Source of the DNA: Obelidium mucronatum
Taxonomy: Eukaryota; Chytridiomycota; Chytridiomycetes; Chytridiales; Chytriomycetaceae
Reading direction: 5' to 3'
NCBI GenBank assembly: GCA_025765595.1
Contig: JAIVFH010000685.1
Location: 1-10,448, forward strand
DNA length: 10,448 nucleotides
Shown here piece by piece: positions 7,464 to 10,448 of this stretch. The notes below the pieces were generated by a model, which did not search any database, had not been told where the DNA came from, and saw only the letters and a program-made list of their open reading frames with translations. Position 1 is the stretch's first letter, and every line of letters starts with the position of its first letter. Both the position numbers and the translations under genes were made by a program.

Positions 7464-10373
7464 CTAAAAGTCATCATTTTCATCTCGAGTGAGGGGTTCG
7501 TCATCAACTTCCAAATCAATGTCGTCATCTCGAAATAAATCATCAAACTCGTCATCTTCTTCTTCATTATCAGAAAGAAATTTGACGTTCTTTTTAAAAG
7601 CTGGAGACTGATCTGCTATTGCTGATATCTTGCTCATCTCTCCTTCGGAATCTGTGTCACCTGCCCCGAAATCCTCTGTATAATCAGCGGATTTCTTGGA
7701 AGTGACATCAACATCATCAGAAAGTATCTTCATTGCTGTTTCCGCGAATTTATCAAGCATGGCGTTGTTGTCATTCTTGGCTGTAAAATAATTTTCAGCT
7801 TGTCATCAGTTTGATCACAATGAGAAAATGCCAATCAATAGGTTAACTAACGTATTCCTGGAATTAATCCCTTGAGAGATGCAGCCGTCATTCCAACTGC
7901 TGCTTTACGTTTCTCAGCTGCTCCTTCATTTGTATCTCCCAGTAAATCCGAAATGGAGTTTGCATCCATTTCGAAGTCGAAGTCCTCAGGGATATCTTCC
8001 TTGCTGTTGGCTGCTTTCTTCATCTCCGTACTGATTATTGCGCTATGTATTTTCTCGACTGTCTGGATAGGGATTGCCTGAGGTAAAACAGGAACCGTTT
8101 GTAGAACTGATTTGTTGAGGAGAGATGGGAGGGGCCCCAAAAGACCAGCTCCTAATGAAGGTTTGACTTCCACATCAAGGGTCTTCGAAACTATTGGCGT
8201 TAATATAGGTTCGACTCCTTTCAACTTTGTGGAGTGAGATTTTGCTAGGAACGACAGGTCTTCTTCCGAATCTTTTTCTGGATCATAGTTGTCGAAATCT
8301 TCGTCAATAACGTCTTCAATTTCTTGGTTTATGAAAGGGGAAGTTGTTGAAGTATCAGTTGTTGGATTCGGTAATACGGCCGGAGATAATGAAGGGCCAA
8401 TCTTATTCAAAAGCGAGGGGGTTGCAAAACTCGGTTTGGGGGGCTGCTCATCCTCTCTTTTCACGATAATTTCTTTTAAATTTGATTCCGGCGCCATTGA
8501 TTTGGGCTGCGATAGCGGTAGAATTGGGGCAATATTCTTTTTCGGCATGATTAAATCCATAAAGTCTCCATCGTCCCCATCCGCGTCAGCGTCATAGTTT
8601 GCGAAACCGGCATCTATATCTTCGTCTAGATCAATATTCAGAATGGTTTCTGCTGGCAGTGCTGATTGAGGTGTCGAGTATGATTTATCAGTGGCAGCAC
8701 TTGTGACCGGCGATATATCCTTTGGAGCACCTAACGGGTTATTGATGGCAGAAAGTGTTGGAAGTTTTGAGAGTGACGGCAAAGGACCAAGTTTAGTTGT
8801 CTCTTGGACCATCTTGGGCCTTTCCTCTTTGGGTCTTTCCTCATCCTTTACTAATTCGACTTTCTTTGATTGATCCAAAAGGGCTTTGGCTTGCTGTAAA
8901 GCTGCCATAGTTGCACTCATTCCGGAAGACAAGAGAACTGAATTCTCTGGTGCTTTTTTCACGTCTTCATGAAGTGAATTCAGGGGTTTAGACGTGATTT
9001 CGCCAACTGGTAAAGTCGTTAATGGTTTTTGCTCGGGCATGGACTCGATTTGTACTGGAATTGGGGACTTATTATTGGGAGGCGAGACCGGATCAAACAT
9101 AGATTTTGATTTTGGTTGATTATTGGCGACGTTCCCCGGTGTTACTTCAGTCAATTGATTGTTGGCGACGGCTGTCACGGATGGCACATCTGAATCGCGT
9201 TTCAAAATGTCTTGAGCGGCCGTCTCCTTCATCCACCAAAATACGGTTGAAGATGCAGCTCCACTCTCTTCATCTTTCTCAGCTACTGATGCCGAGTTGT
9301 GGGTCTGTAGTTTTGCTGCTGGAATATCATCAAGGATTGCAGAAATTTCGTCATTCATAGCAGACAGTTCATCATCCAGTTTTGACTCCTCGTCATCTGT
9401 TTCAAGATCGCCAAACGCACGATTGGCATTTTTGACAGGTTTCACATCTTTTGACTTCAAATCAGCGCCAGAAACAGATGAAGAAGAGTCCCAGTCATTC
9501 TCTTCTGAAGCGGGTTCGAATTTTTTCTATGTTGCTTTTAGATTTCAATTGGAATGTCTGAATGATGTGGCGCACCTGGACATCATATTGAAATCCCGGA
9601 TCTCCTGGCTTAATGCGATTCTTTTCAAAGTATGTGTTCATTTCGCTTTTTACTTGTGAGAGTTCGTGGTCACTACAGTAACGCTAGTTAGAACTTAAAA
9701 GAGTCCAAATATCACATCTTCGCCACCTCATCTGGTTTCAAATTAACGATTTCCGTCAACAAACGGCAGAGCTTGCTGGGGTTTGATCCCGTCGGAATAA
9801 CCTTGTCTGCAGGAGCTTTCATGGGAATTGGTATAGTAGTGGAACTTGGCAGGTAAAGGCGGCAAAATCAGACAACTTCACTTTCAGGCAAAATAGATAG
9901 CCAGTCCTTTCAATTCAGTACTGGAGCTGGTTCCGGAATTTTGAGATGCGTTCGGATGTTTGGATGAGCAACGCGACCACCGTTGCTTGGATGAATAGAA
10001 CCACGAAGAAGAAGTGGCCACAATTTTCTTAAACTAAACTCTATCGATCGGTATTGATGCTAGAACCTCATGTCTTGCGACTAGCTGTTTGGCGACATCT
10101 TCTGTCTTCGCCACTTTTTGATCTTTTACAACCACAAAGTCTCTGACTGGCATCTTCCTCCTTTTCAACTTTCCTGAGTAACATGCATTAGCTTTGCGGA
10201 GGTATCGCATAAAATCTTTTACCTGTTCCTGTCTCCTTGAAGAATAGGTAAAGTGAAGGTGGATCAAACTTTGCGCCGATATCTTGTGGAACATATCGCG
10301 CTTTGGACATTGTGGAATTCATCGGCTTGTCATTGTCTTCATCAAAGGAATACTCGCGATAGCGCTGTCGCAT
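7464..10373 (-). CDS. CEP19: CEP19-domain basal-body protein with a very long acidic tail
   Basis: CEP19 sits at the mother centriole/basal body and, with the small GTPase RABL2, promotes entry of IFT-B trains into the flagellum; this role is known for animal CEP19 and inferred here. Minus-strand exons read 10373-10223, 10173 to about 9922, about 9844-9716, 9672-9576, 9526-7852 and 7780-7464. Introns of 49, 43, 49 and 71 bp are clean; the one at about 9845-9921 is uncertain. Family signatures in order: GAKFDPPSLYLFFKE, KRRKMPVRDF, SIPIDRV then SLRKLWPLLLRG, LKPDEVAKI, then YFEKNRIKPGDPGFQYDVQ and the acidic, Trp-containing NDWDSSSS. Human CEP19 is about 163 residues; this product would be about 873. 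The extra 690 or so residues are Asp, Glu, Pro, Ser and Lys rich, without membrane spans or recognised folds, and hold repeated acidic-aromatic and GPLPSL motifs. The start ATG at 10373 leads straight into the conserved domain after about 35 residues. One extra base at 10036-10038 breaks the frame (listed separately). The final exon ends in an acidic stretch including DDEFDDLFRDDDIDLEVDDE. Confidence 0.85.
7852..9460 (-). other. Acidic low-complexity tail with recurrent short motifs
   Basis: Almost the whole 1.7-kb exon encodes disordered-looking sequence. Acidic-aromatic motifs recur: DLDEDIDAGFANYD, DVIDEDFDNYD, IPEDFDFEMD, and in the last exon DDEFDDLF. A second type recurs as KLGPLPSLSKLP, LLGPLPSLLNKSV and TPSLLNKIGPSL. 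The first stretch contains LDDELSAMNDEISAILDD. These look like repeated short linear binding motifs rather than a folded domain. Their partners are unknown. Confidence 0.6.
9845..9921 (-). other. Unresolved intron of the CEP19 gene
   Basis: The frame before (ending near HLKIPEPAP) and the frame after (beginning SSTTIPIPMKAPADKV) are the same frame, separated by two stops. The best donor, GTACTG at 9921, and the best acceptor, CCAAG at 9845, enclose 77 bases, which is not a multiple of three. Either the true splice sites differ or a further 1-base error is present nearby. Confidence 0.45.
10036..10038 (-). other. Apparent 1-base insertion in the CEP19 domain
   Basis: On the minus strand the frame reads SIPIDRV and then a TAG. 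Dropping one T from the TTT run here gives SLRKLWPLLLRG, which lines up with the VSLRQLEKLF...LRG region known from human CEP19. No intron of reasonable length fits the break. The remainder of exon 2 down to about 9922 is open in the shifted frame. Confidence 0.7.
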
Positions 10374-10448
10374 TTTGGTGCAAAACGAGAATTGTCAAAA
10401 AAAAGATACAAAAAACAAACAAATCGCAAGTTTTTGAATGAAGAATAA
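10374..10448 (-). promoter_or_regulatory. Upstream region of the CEP19 gene
   Basis: The 75 bases before the CEP19 start are AT-rich, with an A8 run at 10397-10404 (plus strand), and presumably form the leader and part of the promoter. No specific element can be named, and the window ends here. Confidence 0.35.

Noticed and set aside
8289..8597. A plus-strand open frame of about 100 codons
   Set aside because: It is the antisense shadow of the acidic CEP19 tail; its Ser/Ile/Gly composition follows from the complementary Asp/Glu codons.
1..10448. CRISPR array, tRNA, rRNA, phage or defence system
   Set aside because: No spaced direct repeats, no tRNA-like cloverleaf boxes and no relevant coding motifs were seen; the intron-rich structure is eukaryotic.

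Overview
This window is compact eukaryotic nuclear DNA. Protein-coding genes are broken by very short GT...AG introns (mostly 43-78 bp), often with CTAAC/CTGAC/CTAAT-like branch sites near the acceptor and T-rich or A-rich tracts. AATAAA signals sit close behind several stop codons. A fungal-looking Cdc20, a CEP19-type basal-body protein (which implies a flagellum or centriole) and a class C GPCR together suggest a zoosporic, early-diverging fungus such as a chytrid. That placement is inference; another flagellated opisthokont-like protist cannot be excluded.

Layout: (1) 1-1183, plus: the 3' part of a Cdc20/Fizzy-family WD40 activator of the anaphase-promoting complex, ending in the diagnostic Ile-Arg tail. 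Its reading frame is broken by three single-base losses between about 271 and 483. (2) 1295-2816, minus: a five-exon gene for a roughly 422-residue protein with one N-terminal BRCT domain, a helical middle and an Arg/Ser-rich tail. It is convergent with Cdc20. (3) 2866-3456, plus: an unrecognised single-exon gene of 196 residues, whose start is only 49 bp from the divergent start of the BRCT gene. (4) 3654-7398, plus: a 17-exon gene for a 930-residue class C G-protein-coupled receptor, with signal peptide, Venus-flytrap ligand-binding domain, seven membrane spans and a long cytoplasmic tail that may hold a split PH-like domain. (5) 7464-10373, minus: a gene beginning with a CEP19 domain and continuing into an acidic, low-complexity tail of roughly 690 residues. 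It is convergent with the receptor gene, and the CEP19 part has one apparent frameshift and one intron that cannot be spliced cleanly.

The genes do not form an operon or an obvious pathway. Cdc20 is cell cycle, the BRCT protein is probably nuclear, the receptor is at the membrane and the CEP19 protein is at the basal body. No RNA genes, transposons, CRISPR arrays or viral sequence were seen. Exon models below were built by eye from reading-frame continuity, splice signals and family resemblance. The most interesting items are the fungal-type class C receptor with its possible intracellular PH-like module, the CEP19 protein with a giant acidic tail, and the BRCT protein of unfamiliar architecture.
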